A DNA stretch of 64,000 bases from Tenacibaculum dicentrarchi (GCF_964036635.1 NZ_OZ038524.1:2237001-2301000), one strand, 5' to 3'; numbered from the stretch's first letter, positions 42,377-51,784 are shown. The notes: generated by a model from the letters alone, not told the origin. Numbers and translations: made by a program.

Positions 42377-44398
42377 ATGAATCCTTTATTACAAGATTTT
42401 AAAACACCTCCTTTTTCTCAAATAGAAGAAAAACACTATAAACCAGCTATTGAAAAAGCAATCGAATTAGCAAAAGAAGAAATTAACACAATTGTTAAAA
42501 ATTCTGATGTTCCATCATTTGAAAATACAACTGTTGCTTTAGATTTTACAGGGGAAAAATTAAATAAAATTACATCAATTTTTTTCAATTTAAATTCTGC
42601 TGAAACTAATGATGAAATTCAAAAAATAGCAAAAGATATTTCACCTTTATTAAGTGAGTTTAGAAATGACATTACTTTAAATCAAGCTCTTTTTAATAGA
42701 GTTAAAAGTGTTTATCAAACTAAAGATTCTTTAAATTTAACACCAGAGCAACAAACGTTATTAGACAAGCAATACAAGAGTTTTGCTAGAAATGGTGCTA
42801 ATTTAAACGATGCTGATAAAACAGAATTACGTAAAATTGATGCAGAATTATCTAAATTATCATTACAATTTGGTGAAAATGTTTTAGCAGAAACCAATGC
42901 TTTTCAAATGCATTTAACTGATGAAAATGATTTATCAGGATTACCAGAAAGTGTAAAAGAAGCAGCTGCAGAAATTGCAAAATCAAAAGAAAAAGAAGGT
43001 TGGATTTTTACCTTAGATTATCCAAGTTATATTCCTTTTATGACTTATGCTGATAACCGAGAATTACGTAAAAAATTCGCTATTTCAGCTGGTAAAAAAG
43101 CTTTTCAAGATAATAAATACAATAATGAACAAGTCGTTTTAGATATTGTAAATCTTCGTTATAAAAGAGCTAATTTATTAGGTTATAAAACCCATGCTCA
43201 TTTTGTTTTAGAAGAAAGAATGGCGGAAAATCCTGAAAAAGTTTTATCATTTTCTAATGACTTATTGAAAAAAGCAAAACCTGCTGCAAAACGTGAATTT
43301 GATAATTTAGAAGCCTACGCTAAAAAATTAGACGGTATCGATGAGCTTCAAAAATGGGATGGCGCTTATTATTCTGAAAAATTAAAGAAAGAACTTTTTT
43401 CTTTAGATCAAGAATTATTGAAGCCTTATTTCAAATTAGAAAATGTAATTGATGGTGCTTTTGAAATAGCAAATAGATTATTCGATTTAAAATTTGAAGA
43501 AATTACATCAATAGATAAATATCACGAAGACGTAAAAACATACAATGTTACCGATACTAACGGAAATTTTGTATCACATTTTTATGCTGATTTTCACCCA
43601 AGAAAAGGAAAAAGAAACGGTGCTTGGATGACTTCTTATAAATCGCAACAAATTAAAAATGATATTAACGAGCGTCCGCAAGTTTCTATTGTTTGTAATT
43701 TTACCAAACCAACCGAAACAAAACCTTCTTTATTAACTTTTAACGAAGTCACTACCCTATTCCATGAATTTGGACACGCACTTCATGGAATGCTTGCTAA
43801 TACAACGTACACAAGTTTATCAGGAACTTCGGTTTCTTGGGATTTTGTAGAATTGCCAAGTCAGGTTTTAGAAAATTGGTGTTACGAAAAAGATGCTTTA
43901 GAATTATTTGCAAAGCATTATGAAACTGGAGAAACAATTCCGATGGAATATGTTGATAAAATTAAAGAATCGGCTAGTTTTCATGAAGGAATGCAAACTT
44001 TACGTCAATTAAGTTTCGGATTATTAGATATGCAATGGCACGGTAACGAATCACCAGAAACAATTAAATCAGTTAAAGAATTTGAAAATAATGCTTTTGC
44101 TGATACTAAATTATATCCTGAAGTTGCCGAAAATTGTATGAGTACCGCTTTTTCTCATATTTTTCAAGGAGGATATTCTGCTGGATATTACTCGTATAAA
44201 TGGGCGGAAGTTTTAGATGCTGATGCTTTTGAGTATTTCCTAGAAAAAGGAATTTTCAACAAAGAAGTTGCTACTAAATTTAAAGAAAATGTACTTTCAA
44301 AAGGTGGAACTGAAAAACCAATGGAATTATACAAACGCTTTAGAGGAAAAGAACCAAAACCAGATGCACTTTTAAAACGTGCTGGATTAATTTCATAA
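42377..44398 (+). CDS. M3-family metallopeptidase (oligopeptidase / dipeptidyl carboxypeptidase)
   Basis: 673 residues, no signal peptide, so cytosolic. The zinc motif HEFGHALHGML begins at residue 463, followed by the conserved SGTSVSWDFVELPSQVLENW. The helical N-terminal lid starts NPLLQDFKTPPFSQIEEKHY. It degrades oligopeptides; length and motif suit both Dcp and oligopeptidase A. Monocistronic, followed by an exceptionally long hairpin. Confidence 0.94.
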   Translation: MNPLLQDFKTPPFSQIEEKHYKPAIEKAIELAKEEINTIVKNSDVPSFENTTVALDFTGEKLNKITSIFFNLNSAETNDEIQKIAKDISPLLSEFRNDITLNQALFNRVKSVYQTKDSLNLTPEQQTLLDKQYKSFARNGANLNDADKTELRKIDAELSKLSLQFGENVLAETNAFQMHLTDENDLSGLPESVKEAAAEIAKSKEKEGWIFTLDYPSYIPFMTYADNRELRKKFAISAGKKAFQDNKYNNEQVVLDIVNLRYKRANLLGYKTHAHFVLEERMAENPEKVLSFSNDLLKKAKPAAKREFDNLEAYAKKLDGIDELQKWDGAYYSEKLKKELFSLDQELLKPYFKLENVIDGAFEIANRLFDLKFEEITSIDKYHEDVKTYNVTDTNGNFVSHFYADFHPRKGKRNGAWMTSYKSQQIKNDINERPQVSIVCNFTKPTETKPSLLTFNEVTTLFHEFGHALHGMLANTTYTSLSGTSVSWDFVELPSQVLENWCYEKDALELFAKHYETGETIPMEYVDKIKESASFHEGMQTLRQLSFGLLDMQWHGNESPETIKSVKEFENNAFADTKLYPEVAENCMSTAFSHIFQGGYSAGYYSYKWAEVLDADAFEYFLEKGIFNKEVATKFKENVLSKGGTEKPMELYKRFRGKEPKPDALLKRAGLIS

Positions 44399-44407
44399 AA
44401 AATAAAC

Positions 44408-44453
44408 AATCAATAATTACGGATTATAAAATTATAATCCGTAATTATTGATT
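44408..44453. terminator. Long hairpin after the M3 peptidase gene
   Basis: A nearly perfect 46-nt palindrome starting AATCAATAATTACGGATTAT and ending in its complement, with 20 or more paired bases and no long T run. Either a terminator or an mRNA-stabilising hairpin. Confidence 0.6.
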
Positions 44454-44518
44454 TTACATATCTCGTAAAAAAACACAAATTTTAACAGAACTATTTACTC
44501 CTTATTTAATTTATAACT

Positions 44519-44526
44519 TACCTTTG
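44519..44526 (+). promoter_or_regulatory. Bacteroidetes -7 promoter element of the metal-uptake locus
   Basis: TACCTTTG, 17 nt before the ATG of the His/Cys-rich protein. Confidence 0.55.
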
Positions 44527-44543
44527 CTTTTTTTAATAAATAA

Positions 44544-44879
44544 ATGGTCGTAAAACAAAATAGTTTCTTAAGTAAAATCACCGCTATATTTTTGGTGTTT
44601 CTTCTTATGCTTCCTAGTATTGTTAAAGCAAGCCATCATCATGAAAATGATGAGCACCATAATTGTAAAGAAAAATTAACACACTTACACGAGTCTGTAA
44701 ACGATCATTGTGATGTATGTTACTTTGCGTTTTCTTCGTTTAATTTTTCATCGAATATTTTTACCGAAGCAGTAACTTTTACTGCTAATAAAATTGTTAT
44801 TGAAAATTATAAATCAATAACCTTATCTTTTTGTTATTCTTCCATTAAAAGATTAAGAGCACCGCCTACTATTGCTTAA
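44544..44879 (+). CDS. Small exported His/Cys-rich protein
   Basis: 111 residues with an N-terminal signal or anchor helix (about 10-28). A strikingly metal-binding-like segment follows: ASHHHENDEHHNCKEKLTHL, then a second short cluster (DHCDVCYF). The C-terminal half is hydrophobic and ends LRAPPTIA. No enzyme motif. Its position 186 nt ahead of a TonB receptor and three DUF4625 lipoproteins suggests a periplasmic metal carrier or sensor. It shows some similarity in layout to small DUF2946-like proteins. Function inferred only. Confidence 0.7.
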   Translation: MVVKQNSFLSKITAIFLVFLLMLPSIVKASHHHENDEHHNCKEKLTHLHESVNDHCDVCYFAFSSFNFSSNIFTEAVTFTANKIVIENYKSITLSFCYSSIKRLRAPPTIA

Positions 44880-45065
44880 ATATTTATGCTTTTTATTTAG
44901 CTATTATACAATAATCAACCTAAATTAGTTGATGATGTTTTTGTGTGATTTATTTATCGGTATAAATATCTATTCTTCAATCTGTTTCAGCATTAAATAC
45001 CCGTTTAAAAAACCTCTATTCAACTGTAAAACAACCACTTACTTTTTATTATTTTTTAGATCATT

Positions 45066-47483
45066 ATGACAAAACAAAGCTTCAGCGCTTTATTTTGTGT
45101 ATTGTTTCATCTTTTATTTTTTAGTCAAAAAATGCTTTCTCAAAAAAAGCAGGATCTTACTATAACTATAATTGATAAAACAACACATAAAGTGCTACCT
45201 AATGCTCATGTGAGCATCGGGAGGAAACACACCTATACAAACCTTAACGGAAATGCTATATTTCATCAAATATCTGATGAAATATCCGAAGAAAAAAGCC
45301 CTAAAAAACTGCTAAGAATTACGCACGTAGGCTATGTTAATTATCAAAAAACAGTTGGTTTTTCTAAAAAAAATGCCCTACTAATCATTCCGCTTACACC
45401 AGATAACGCCATATTAAACGAGGTTACTATTACACAAAAACCTGTGAAAAGTTTTATTAAATACAGTGGCAATAAGCAAAAAATTAACACGGAATTTTTA
45501 GCTCAAAATAGGGATAATAGCCTAATGCAAACACTTCAAAATATACCAGGAGTTAGTGCGATAACTATTGGTTCGGGGCAGTCAAAACCTACTATAAGAG
45601 GGCTTGGTTTTAACAGGGTTGTGGTGGTTGAAAATGGTATAAAACATGAAGCGCAACAATGGGGTGCCGATCATGGTTTAGAAATTGATCAATACAATGT
45701 TGAAAGTATTGAAATTACCAAAGGAGCAGCTTCGTTAACGTACGGTTCTGATGCTATTGCGGGGGTCATTAATATCAAAAATAATACCCTACCCGATGTA
45801 AATTCTTTAGCAGGAGAAGTGAATATCACTCATAAAAATAACAATAATTTATACGGAATTTCATTCGGTGTAAAGCAACGCTACAAACATTGGTATTATA
45901 AAACTCGAATTACGCATCAGCAATATGGCGATTACAAAGTGCCTGTTGATAAAATAACGTATGACAATTATATTTTTGATTTACATCAAAATTATTTGCG
46001 AAATACCGCAGGGAAAAATCATAATATCGGTTTTAGTTTAGGATATACCGATGATGCCCTGAACTCCACCACTTACATTAGCAATGTTGATGCTAAAAAC
46101 GGTTTTTTTGCCAATGCTCACGGGCTAGAAGTGCGAACTTCTAAAATTGATTACGATAAAAGTAGCAACGATATTGATTTACCACTTCATAAAGTAAATC
46201 ATTTTAAAATAAATAACAATACCCATTTTACGTTTAAAAACAACATGCTAGATATCGAAATTGGTTTTCAAAAAAATGATAGAGAAGAACATTCTGAGCC
46301 TATTGCACACGGATATATGTCAAAACCGACAAGCACTATGGAACGCCGTTTTAATAAAAATACCTATAATTTTAATATCAAAAATGAGAATTATTATTTT
46401 GATAATTATAAAATAGCAATAGGAATTAATGTAGAATATCAGCATAATAAAATTGCTGGTTGGGGCTTTCTTATTCCTGAATATACCCGTTTTACTATGG
46501 GAGCTTTTGTATATAATCAACTAAAAATTAATACCAATTTACATATTGATGCTGGTATTCGTTACGATTACGGAAACCTAAAAACACAACCCTATTACGA
46601 ATCATTTGTATCTCCTGTTAATAAAAATGGTGTTATTTCGATGCAAAAACTACAGCGTTCCACAAAAAACAACTTGCATTTTGATAATTTTAGTGCATCC
46701 GCAGGAATTAGTTATTTGTTAAAAAATACGCTTTATAAAATAAATATTGGTAAAAGTTTTCGAATTCCGCTAGCCAATGAGCTTGCTTCTAATGGCGTAA
46801 ATTATCATATGTATCGATATGAGCAAGGAAAAATTGATTTAAAACCCGAAAGCTCGTATCAAATAGATACAGAATTTAAAGCTGATTTTTCTAAATTTAA
46901 TAATTTTAAAAAAGCAAGTATTCAACTAACGCCTTTTGCTAATTATTTTGATAATTATATTTATTTAACCCCAACTTCTGGCTATTATGAAACGCTTCAG
47001 AAATATAAATATACTCAAAATAAGGTTTTTAGATATGGTGGCGAAATTACCTTAGAATATACTCCTATTAAAAAAATAGCCTTTACTGCTTCTTTAGAAT
47101 ACGTAAAATCGAGACAATTAAACGGTGAAAAGAAGAATTTTGCACTGCCGTTTTCGCCGCCATTAACAGGTGTTTTTTCTTTTGAATACACCTTTAAGGA
47201 TTGGGCATTTTTTGAAAAAACTAAATTTTTCTCGAATCTAAGAAGCACAGTAAATCAACATGATATTGTTCCTCCTGAAAAACCAACCAATGGAGCTACC
47301 GTAATTAATGCAGGATTACACTCTAATATTTCAGTTTTTTCGAAAAAAAATCCGCTAAAAATTCAAGGGAAATTAAATAATATTTTCAATAAAACAGTTT
47401 TTAACCACACCAGTTTTTATCGATTAATTGAAGTTCCTGAACCTAATAGAAATTTTTCAATAAGTATTATACAAACATTTTAA
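45066..47483 (+). CDS. TonB-dependent outer-membrane receptor (metal-type, possibly zinc)
   Basis: 805 residues with a signal peptide. A carboxypeptidase-regulatory-like domain (about 30-105) is followed by the plug (about 115-235; LQNIPGVSAITIGSGQSKPT, IKHEAQQWGADHGLEID, EITKGAASLTYGSDAIAGVI). The 22-strand barrel ends in the terminal Phe of IIQTF. His-rich loops (EEHSEPIAHGYMSKP) resemble those of ZnuD-like zinc receptors, supporting a metal substrate. No SusD gene adjoins it; instead DUF4625-type lipoproteins follow, so a glycan system is unlikely. Confidence 0.88.
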   Translation: MTKQSFSALFCVLFHLLFFSQKMLSQKKQDLTITIIDKTTHKVLPNAHVSIGRKHTYTNLNGNAIFHQISDEISEEKSPKKLLRITHVGYVNYQKTVGFSKKNALLIIPLTPDNAILNEVTITQKPVKSFIKYSGNKQKINTEFLAQNRDNSLMQTLQNIPGVSAITIGSGQSKPTIRGLGFNRVVVVENGIKHEAQQWGADHGLEIDQYNVESIEITKGAASLTYGSDAIAGVINIKNNTLPDVNSLAGEVNITHKNNNNLYGISFGVKQRYKHWYYKTRITHQQYGDYKVPVDKITYDNYIFDLHQNYLRNTAGKNHNIGFSLGYTDDALNSTTYISNVDAKNGFFANAHGLEVRTSKIDYDKSSNDIDLPLHKVNHFKINNNTHFTFKNNMLDIEIGFQKNDREEHSEPIAHGYMSKPTSTMERRFNKNTYNFNIKNENYYFDNYKIAIGINVEYQHNKIAGWGFLIPEYTRFTMGAFVYNQLKINTNLHIDAGIRYDYGNLKTQPYYESFVSPVNKNGVISMQKLQRSTKNNLHFDNFSASAGISYLLKNTLYKINIGKSFRIPLANELASNGVNYHMYRYEQGKIDLKPESSYQIDTEFKADFSKFNNFKKASIQLTPFANYFDNYIYLTPTSGYYETLQKYKYTQNKVFRYGGEITLEYTPIKKIAFTASLEYVKSRQLNGEKKNFALPFSPPLTGVFSFEYTFKDWAFFEKTKFFSNLRSTVNQHDIVPPEKPTNGATVINAGLHSNISVFSKKNPLKIQGKLNNIFNKTVFNHTSFYRLIEVPEPNRNFSISIIQTF

Positions 47484-47533
47484 ACAACTTAATTATAATC
47501 ACTTTTTTATTCAAACATTTTAATTTTTACACC

Positions 47534-48358
47534 ATGAAAAACACATTTAAAACATTGTTTTTACTAGTAACTTCTTTTTTTATTATATCGTGTAATAACG
47601 AAGATCCAACGCCTGATAGTTTTGAAGAAAATATCAATCAAGAGAGATTTAAAGGCTTAGAAATTGGTAATTCTGATTTTATTTTGCCACAATCAAACGT
47701 AGATATTCATATTGAATTTGACTATTTAGGAACAAGTAAAGTAACTAAAATTTATTTCGATGTTGAAGATTATAACACATCCAAAGCCAATAAAGGCGAA
47801 GTAATTTGGGGCTTGAAAAATCATGTAGTTCCTGTTAAAAATTATGAAAATCAATTAAATCCACACATTCATTATCATTTATATTTTGATGAAGAAAACA
47901 AGCAAAACCCTTCATTTAAAGCTGCTACAGGCATTTATAACTTTAAAATTACCGTTGAACATGAAGACGGAACAAAAAGTGTTATCACTAAAAAATTAAG
48001 TATTCTTCAAAAATTTAAACACTTAGAAATTGGCGAAAATAATACTGTAAATTTTGGTGAAGATGAACTACATACTGAATTTGAATATATTTCTGAACCA
48101 AATACGGTAACACAAATTAAGTATGAATTATGGTTTAAAGAATGGAGAGCTAACCAAAAAGTAGCCATCGGAAAATGGAATAGCGTAGTAACCATACTTC
48201 CTAAAAATTTATATGAAGGAATTAAAAATCCGCACATACATTATCATTATGATTTATTAGCAGAATCACCAAAACAAGAATATTGGCTAAACATTTATGT
48301 ACAAGAAAAAGGTGAAAAAGAAATGGTAAAACTATCTGTTCTTTTTAACATAAAATAA
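47534..48358 (+). CDS. Duplicated-domain His-motif lipoprotein (DUF4625-related)
   Basis: 274 residues with a lipoprotein signal (FIISCNNED). Two homologous beta domains (about 42-155 and 157-274) each begin F-K-G/H-L-E-I-G and each carry the motif NPHIHYH (HIHYHLYFDEE and HIHYHYDLLAE). The paired histidines suggest metal binding on both domains. It begins 50 nt after the TonB receptor. I place it near DUF4625 by architecture and neighbours, not by a firm match. Confidence 0.7.
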   Translation: MKNTFKTLFLLVTSFFIISCNNEDPTPDSFEENINQERFKGLEIGNSDFILPQSNVDIHIEFDYLGTSKVTKIYFDVEDYNTSKANKGEVIWGLKNHVVPVKNYENQLNPHIHYHLYFDEENKQNPSFKAATGIYNFKITVEHEDGTKSVITKKLSILQKFKHLEIGENNTVNFGEDELHTEFEYISEPNTVTQIKYELWFKEWRANQKVAIGKWNSVVTILPKNLYEGIKNPHIHYHYDLLAESPKQEYWLNIYVQEKGEKEMVKLSVLFNIK

Positions 48359-48410
48359 TCGCAATAATCAAAATTAATAATAACCAAAATCAATAATAAA
48401 ACCAATTAAA

Positions 48411-49181
48411 ATGAATTACAAAAAAATTTTAAACATCTTTATTTTAGCAACTGTATTTGCAATAACCATGATTTCTTGTACAAAAGAAGAAATTATAGTA
48501 GCACCCGCTTTAGGAATTATTAATTTAGAATTTGGCGCTGGGCATAGTAGCGATAAAACCATAAAACAAGGAGGAAATATCCATATCGGAGCAGGAATTT
48601 TTGCAGATGAAAAAATTAAAAATATTCTTGTTGAAATTTATTTAAAAGATAGCGTAAAGGGCGATTGGAAACTAAAAGAACTATTTACAGAAGGTTATCA
48701 AGGCGCTAAAGAAGTAAATTTTCATAAACATGTCGATATTTCTTACGATGCCAAAGCTACCGATTATATTTTTTCAATAACTGTGGAAGATGAAAAAGGG
48801 AAAAAGAAAACAAGAGAAGATGTTTTAAAAGTAATGCCTTATGATATTTTACTAAAAGATATTACATACGGAACTGCTAGTAACAATGATAAAACAGCTA
48901 TTATTGGTGAAAATTTAAACATTCAAGGGCTTATAAAATCAAGAGAATCTATAAAAAATGTAGTGGTATCAGTTTCAGAATTTATAGAAGGAGAAGGTTG
49001 GAAATATCATATCGAAAAAGAATTTAATTATTCTGATAAAAATATTAAAGAAATCAACCTAAACGAAAAATTAATGATTACCAATGCTTTAAAATCAAAT
49101 AAAACATACGATTTAGATATTATTGTTCAAGATAAAAACAAGGAACGAGTAATTAAATCGTACGCATTAACAGTAAAATAA
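48411..49181 (+). CDS. DUF4625-type lipoprotein with two domains
   Basis: 256 residues with a lipoprotein signal (ITMISCTKEE). Two beta-sandwich domains: the first (about 35-140) has LEFGAGHSSDKTIKQGGNIH and NFHKHVDISY, matching DUF4625 features; the second (about 145-256) lacks the His pairs. It is the second lipoprotein of a tandem of three after the TonB receptor. Likely surface or periplasmic face, substrate unknown. Confidence 0.75.
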   Translation: MNYKKILNIFILATVFAITMISCTKEEIIVAPALGIINLEFGAGHSSDKTIKQGGNIHIGAGIFADEKIKNILVEIYLKDSVKGDWKLKELFTEGYQGAKEVNFHKHVDISYDAKATDYIFSITVEDEKGKKKTREDVLKVMPYDILLKDITYGTASNNDKTAIIGENLNIQGLIKSRESIKNVVVSVSEFIEGEGWKYHIEKEFNYSDKNIKEINLNEKLMITNALKSNKTYDLDIIVQDKNKERVIKSYALTVK

Positions 49182-49200
49182 GCAGCAAGTAATAAACATT

Positions 49201-49236
49201 AAAAAAGCCTACTTGAATTTCTTTCTTGTAGGCTTT
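49201..49236 (+). terminator. Terminator inside the DUF4625 gene group
   Basis: AAAGCCTAC / GTAGGCTTT hairpin between the second and third lipoprotein genes; the T run is short, so partial termination is possible. Confidence 0.6.
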
Positions 49237-49255
49237 ATTATAATAATTATATAAA

Positions 49256-49741
49256 ATGACGTTATTAAAATCAACCATCAAATCAACAGGAATTTTATTA
49301 TTTTTAAGCTTATTTCTGATAAGTTGTAACGATACATCTGAAGAAATTGACAAAGAAAAACCAAGTATTAGCATTAATTATACTGGTGGATTTCCACAAT
49401 CCTGTACCGTATTAAAAAAAGGTAAAAAATACACGATAAAAGTAAAAGTTGCCGATAATATCGGTTTGGCTTCCTATGCCATTGATATTCATAATAATTT
49501 TGACCATCATACACACGATGACCAAGGAAGTTTGTGCGATTTAAGCCCTATAAAAACGCCTGTTTCTCCGCTTATTTTTATGGAAAATTATGATATTACA
49601 AACAATCCTAAAACTTATGAAATTTCACAAGAAATTTCAATTCCTACAAATATTGATTCAGGTGATTATCATTGTCAAATTTCAGTAATTGATATTACGG
49701 GTTGGCAAAGTAGAACATCGGTTGATATTAAAATTCAGTAA
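49256..49741 (+). CDS. DUF4625 domain lipoprotein
   Basis: 161 residues with a lipoprotein signal (LFLISCNDTSEE). A single DUF4625 domain: VADNIGLASYAIDIHNNFDH, the adjoining HTHDDQGS and GDYHCQISVIDITGWQSRTS. The His cluster DHHTHDD is a probable metal site. Third lipoprotein of the locus, and the clearest family match of the three. Confidence 0.82.
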   Translation: MTLLKSTIKSTGILLFLSLFLISCNDTSEEIDKEKPSISINYTGGFPQSCTVLKKGKKYTIKVKVADNIGLASYAIDIHNNFDHHTHDDQGSLCDLSPIKTPVSPLIFMENYDITNNPKTYEISQEISIPTNIDSGDYHCQISVIDITGWQSRTSVDIKIQ

Positions 49742-49753
49742 TTACGAAAGCCT

Positions 49754-49792
49754 AAAAATCTGATATATTTAAAAATATATTAGATTTTTTTT
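49754..49792 (+). terminator. Terminator at the end of the DUF4625 locus
   Basis: AAAATCTGATATATT / AATATATTAGATTTT hairpin followed by T. Confidence 0.75.
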
Positions 49793-49825
49793 GATTTTTA
49801 AATTACAAACCATGATGATAAAAAA

Positions 49826-50428
49826 TTAATAAATAGATTTTTTTTCAATTCGCTTAAGCCCTTTTGTCAATATTTTATACATCATATCGGGTATCACATT
49901 AACCTTAAAATCACCCCCAATATCTGTTCCATTTTCTTTATCTAAAAAACCAATTACTTCTTGGCTCAACATCATTTTTTGACTCCCTAAATCATAAATA
50001 TTTATAACTACTTTTATTTCTCTATTTTTAGATTTTTGGGTATCTTCTAGCAAAAAAATATTGATTAAATAATTATAATTTGTTGTTTTTTTAAAATTTA
50101 TTAAATCTTCTTTTGTAGGGTTTTCTGAAATTTCAAAAGGATATTGCTTCCCTTGATTATCTTTAAAATTTTCTTTTTTAACCACTTTTCCTTTCGTCCA
50201 AATCATAAATTTATCAAAAACAATAGTGTTTAAATTATCATCAACAGTTCCCCTAATTCCACGAATATTTAACATATTTAATGCCCATTTTCCGTTGGTA
50301 CTGTTGGTGTTTTTAAAATCAATTCCGTGGGCAACCGTGTTATAATTATACGTACAAACAACTCTTTTAAAAGAACATGAAATTATTAAAGTTAATACAA
50401 TAAAAGCAAAAAGTATTTTTTTAAACAT
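49826..50428 (-). CDS. Lipoprotein of unknown function
   Basis: 200 residues from the ATG at 50428 (MFKKILFAFIVLTLIISCSF), chosen over a GTG at 50461 because it gives a clean lipoprotein signal. The mature part has FDKFMIWTKGKVVKKENF and a predicted beta/alpha fold. No motif was recognised. It lies just downstream of the glycosyltransferase gene on the same strand and is probably co-transcribed. Confidence 0.65.
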   Translation of the reverse strand: MFKKILFAFIVLTLIISCSFKRVVCTYNYNTVAHGIDFKNTNSTNGKWALNMLNIRGIRGTVDDNLNTIVFDKFMIWTKGKVVKKENFKDNQGKQYPFEISENPTKEDLINFKKTTNYNYLINIFLLEDTQKSKNREIKVVINIYDLGSQKMMLSQEVIGFLDKENGTDIGGDFKVNVIPDMMYKILTKGLKRIEKKSIY

Positions 50429-50457
50429 CTGATTTTTTTGATAGGTTACATCAAAAA

Positions 50458-51693
50458 TCACACCTTATTTTTAGCTTCAATCCATTTGCTCATGTATTTT
50501 GTGGCTTGCATGGTTTGATGCTGTAATAAACTTCCAAGGAAATTTTGTGTGCGATGTTCGCTTAAATTTTCTTGGATTTTTTTTAGCTGATTTATAAAAG
50601 GAACTTCAATTTTTTCTTTGTCATAAATAGTATTGATAATTTCAATGCCGTTTTCTTGGTGTTTTTTCCACTGATTTTCATCAGAATAAATTACTACCGC
50701 TTTATTGGCAAATTCTTCAAAATCATCTTCAATAAAACCATTCCAAGGCAAAGTATCGTGCATTCCTTCTGCTCCAATATTTGTAGTAACACTTGGCGTT
50801 CCGCAAATCATCGCTTCTGTTAATTTCCCTTTGATGCCTGCTCCAAAACGTATTGAAGCTAAAACAATTTTTGCATTTTTTACAACTTCTATAGCATCCG
50901 AAGCAAAACCTTTTACTAAAAATCCTTCTTTTTTATTATGTAATTGATTTATTTGCTGAGTTGCATACGCTCCATAAATATGAATTTCGGCTTTTGGAAG
51001 TTGCTTCCGAATTTCTTTCCAAATATAATTTTTCAACGTTAAAACGGCATCCACATTTGGAGCGTGAAAAAAATTTCCGATAAATATAAAATTTTCTCGC
51101 TCTTTAAAAGATTTCCAATTATTGATGATTTTATCATCAATTTCATCTAATAAAAAAGGCAAATGATACAGTAAATTTTCATCAATTTTAAAAACATTTT
51201 TAAGCAATGTCATTTCATACGTAGAAATTATCAAACTCAAATCACATCTTAAAATAGACGCAATTTCTCGTTTTGCATCCACAGATTTTAACAACGCATC
51301 CGTAGAAAAATTTTGACCTTTTTTTAATTGCTGATGACGGGTTTTACGTAAAAAATGTAAATCTTCGGTATCTAAAATACGTATCGCATCAGGGCAATTT
51401 TCGGCAACACGCCAACCAAATTGCTCTTCCATCATAAAACGGTCAAAAAGCACAATTGACGGATTTAGGTTTTTGATAAAATCATCAAAAGAAGCCGAAT
51501 TTAATGCAATTGACGCTTCATTTACATCAATTTCTGATAAATTAAACGCCTTTTCGCCCTTTTGTGCTGGCGATGCAAAGGTTATTTTATAATCATTTTT
51601 TTTAAATAATTCAATTAATTGTAACATTCTGCTTCCTGCCGCAGAAGAGTTTGGTTCTACCCAAACATATCCGATAATTAATAATTGCTTCAT
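50458..51693 (-). CDS. GT4-like glycosyltransferase
   Basis: 411 residues, GT-B fold. The N-terminal domain has YVWVEPNSSAAGSRMLQLIE. The C-terminal nucleotide-sugar-binding domain has FIGNFFHAPNVDAVLTLKNY, VKGFASDAIEVVKNAKIVLA and the family motif GAGIKGKLTEAMICGTPSVT with its conserved Glu. The sugar donor and acceptor cannot be read from the sequence. A promoter element lies 7 nt before its ATG, and there is no other sugar gene nearby. Confidence 0.85.
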   Translation of the reverse strand: MKQLLIIGYVWVEPNSSAAGSRMLQLIELFKKNDYKITFASPAQKGEKAFNLSEIDVNEASIALNSASFDDFIKNLNPSIVLFDRFMMEEQFGWRVAENCPDAIRILDTEDLHFLRKTRHQQLKKGQNFSTDALLKSVDAKREIASILRCDLSLIISTYEMTLLKNVFKIDENLLYHLPFLLDEIDDKIINNWKSFKERENFIFIGNFFHAPNVDAVLTLKNYIWKEIRKQLPKAEIHIYGAYATQQINQLHNKKEGFLVKGFASDAIEVVKNAKIVLASIRFGAGIKGKLTEAMICGTPSVTTNIGAEGMHDTLPWNGFIEDDFEEFANKAVVIYSDENQWKKHQENGIEIINTIYDKEKIEVPFINQLKKIQENLSEHRTQNFLGSLLQHQTMQATKYMSKWIEAKNKV

Positions 51694-51700
51694 AAGGCTT

Positions 51701-51708
51701 CAAAGTTA
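51701..51708 (-). promoter_or_regulatory. Bacteroidetes -7 promoter element of the glycosyltransferase gene
   Basis: TAACTTTG on the minus strand ends 7 nt before the ATG at 51693, implying a leader of only a few bases. Confidence 0.5.
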
Positions 51709-51776
51709 GGATATTTAATGTTATTTTTTGGTAAAAACTAATCGAATACATACTTCAGCAAATCAACTATTATATG

Positions 51777-51784
51777 TAATTTTG
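51777..51784 (+). promoter_or_regulatory. Bacteroidetes -7 promoter element of lpdA
   Basis: TAATTTTG, 94 nt before the lpdA start. Confidence 0.45.

Noticed and set aside
45066..49741. A SusC/SusD polysaccharide utilisation locus
   Set aside because: There is a TonB receptor but no SusD-like gene and no glycoside hydrolase; the lipoproteins are DUF4625-type.
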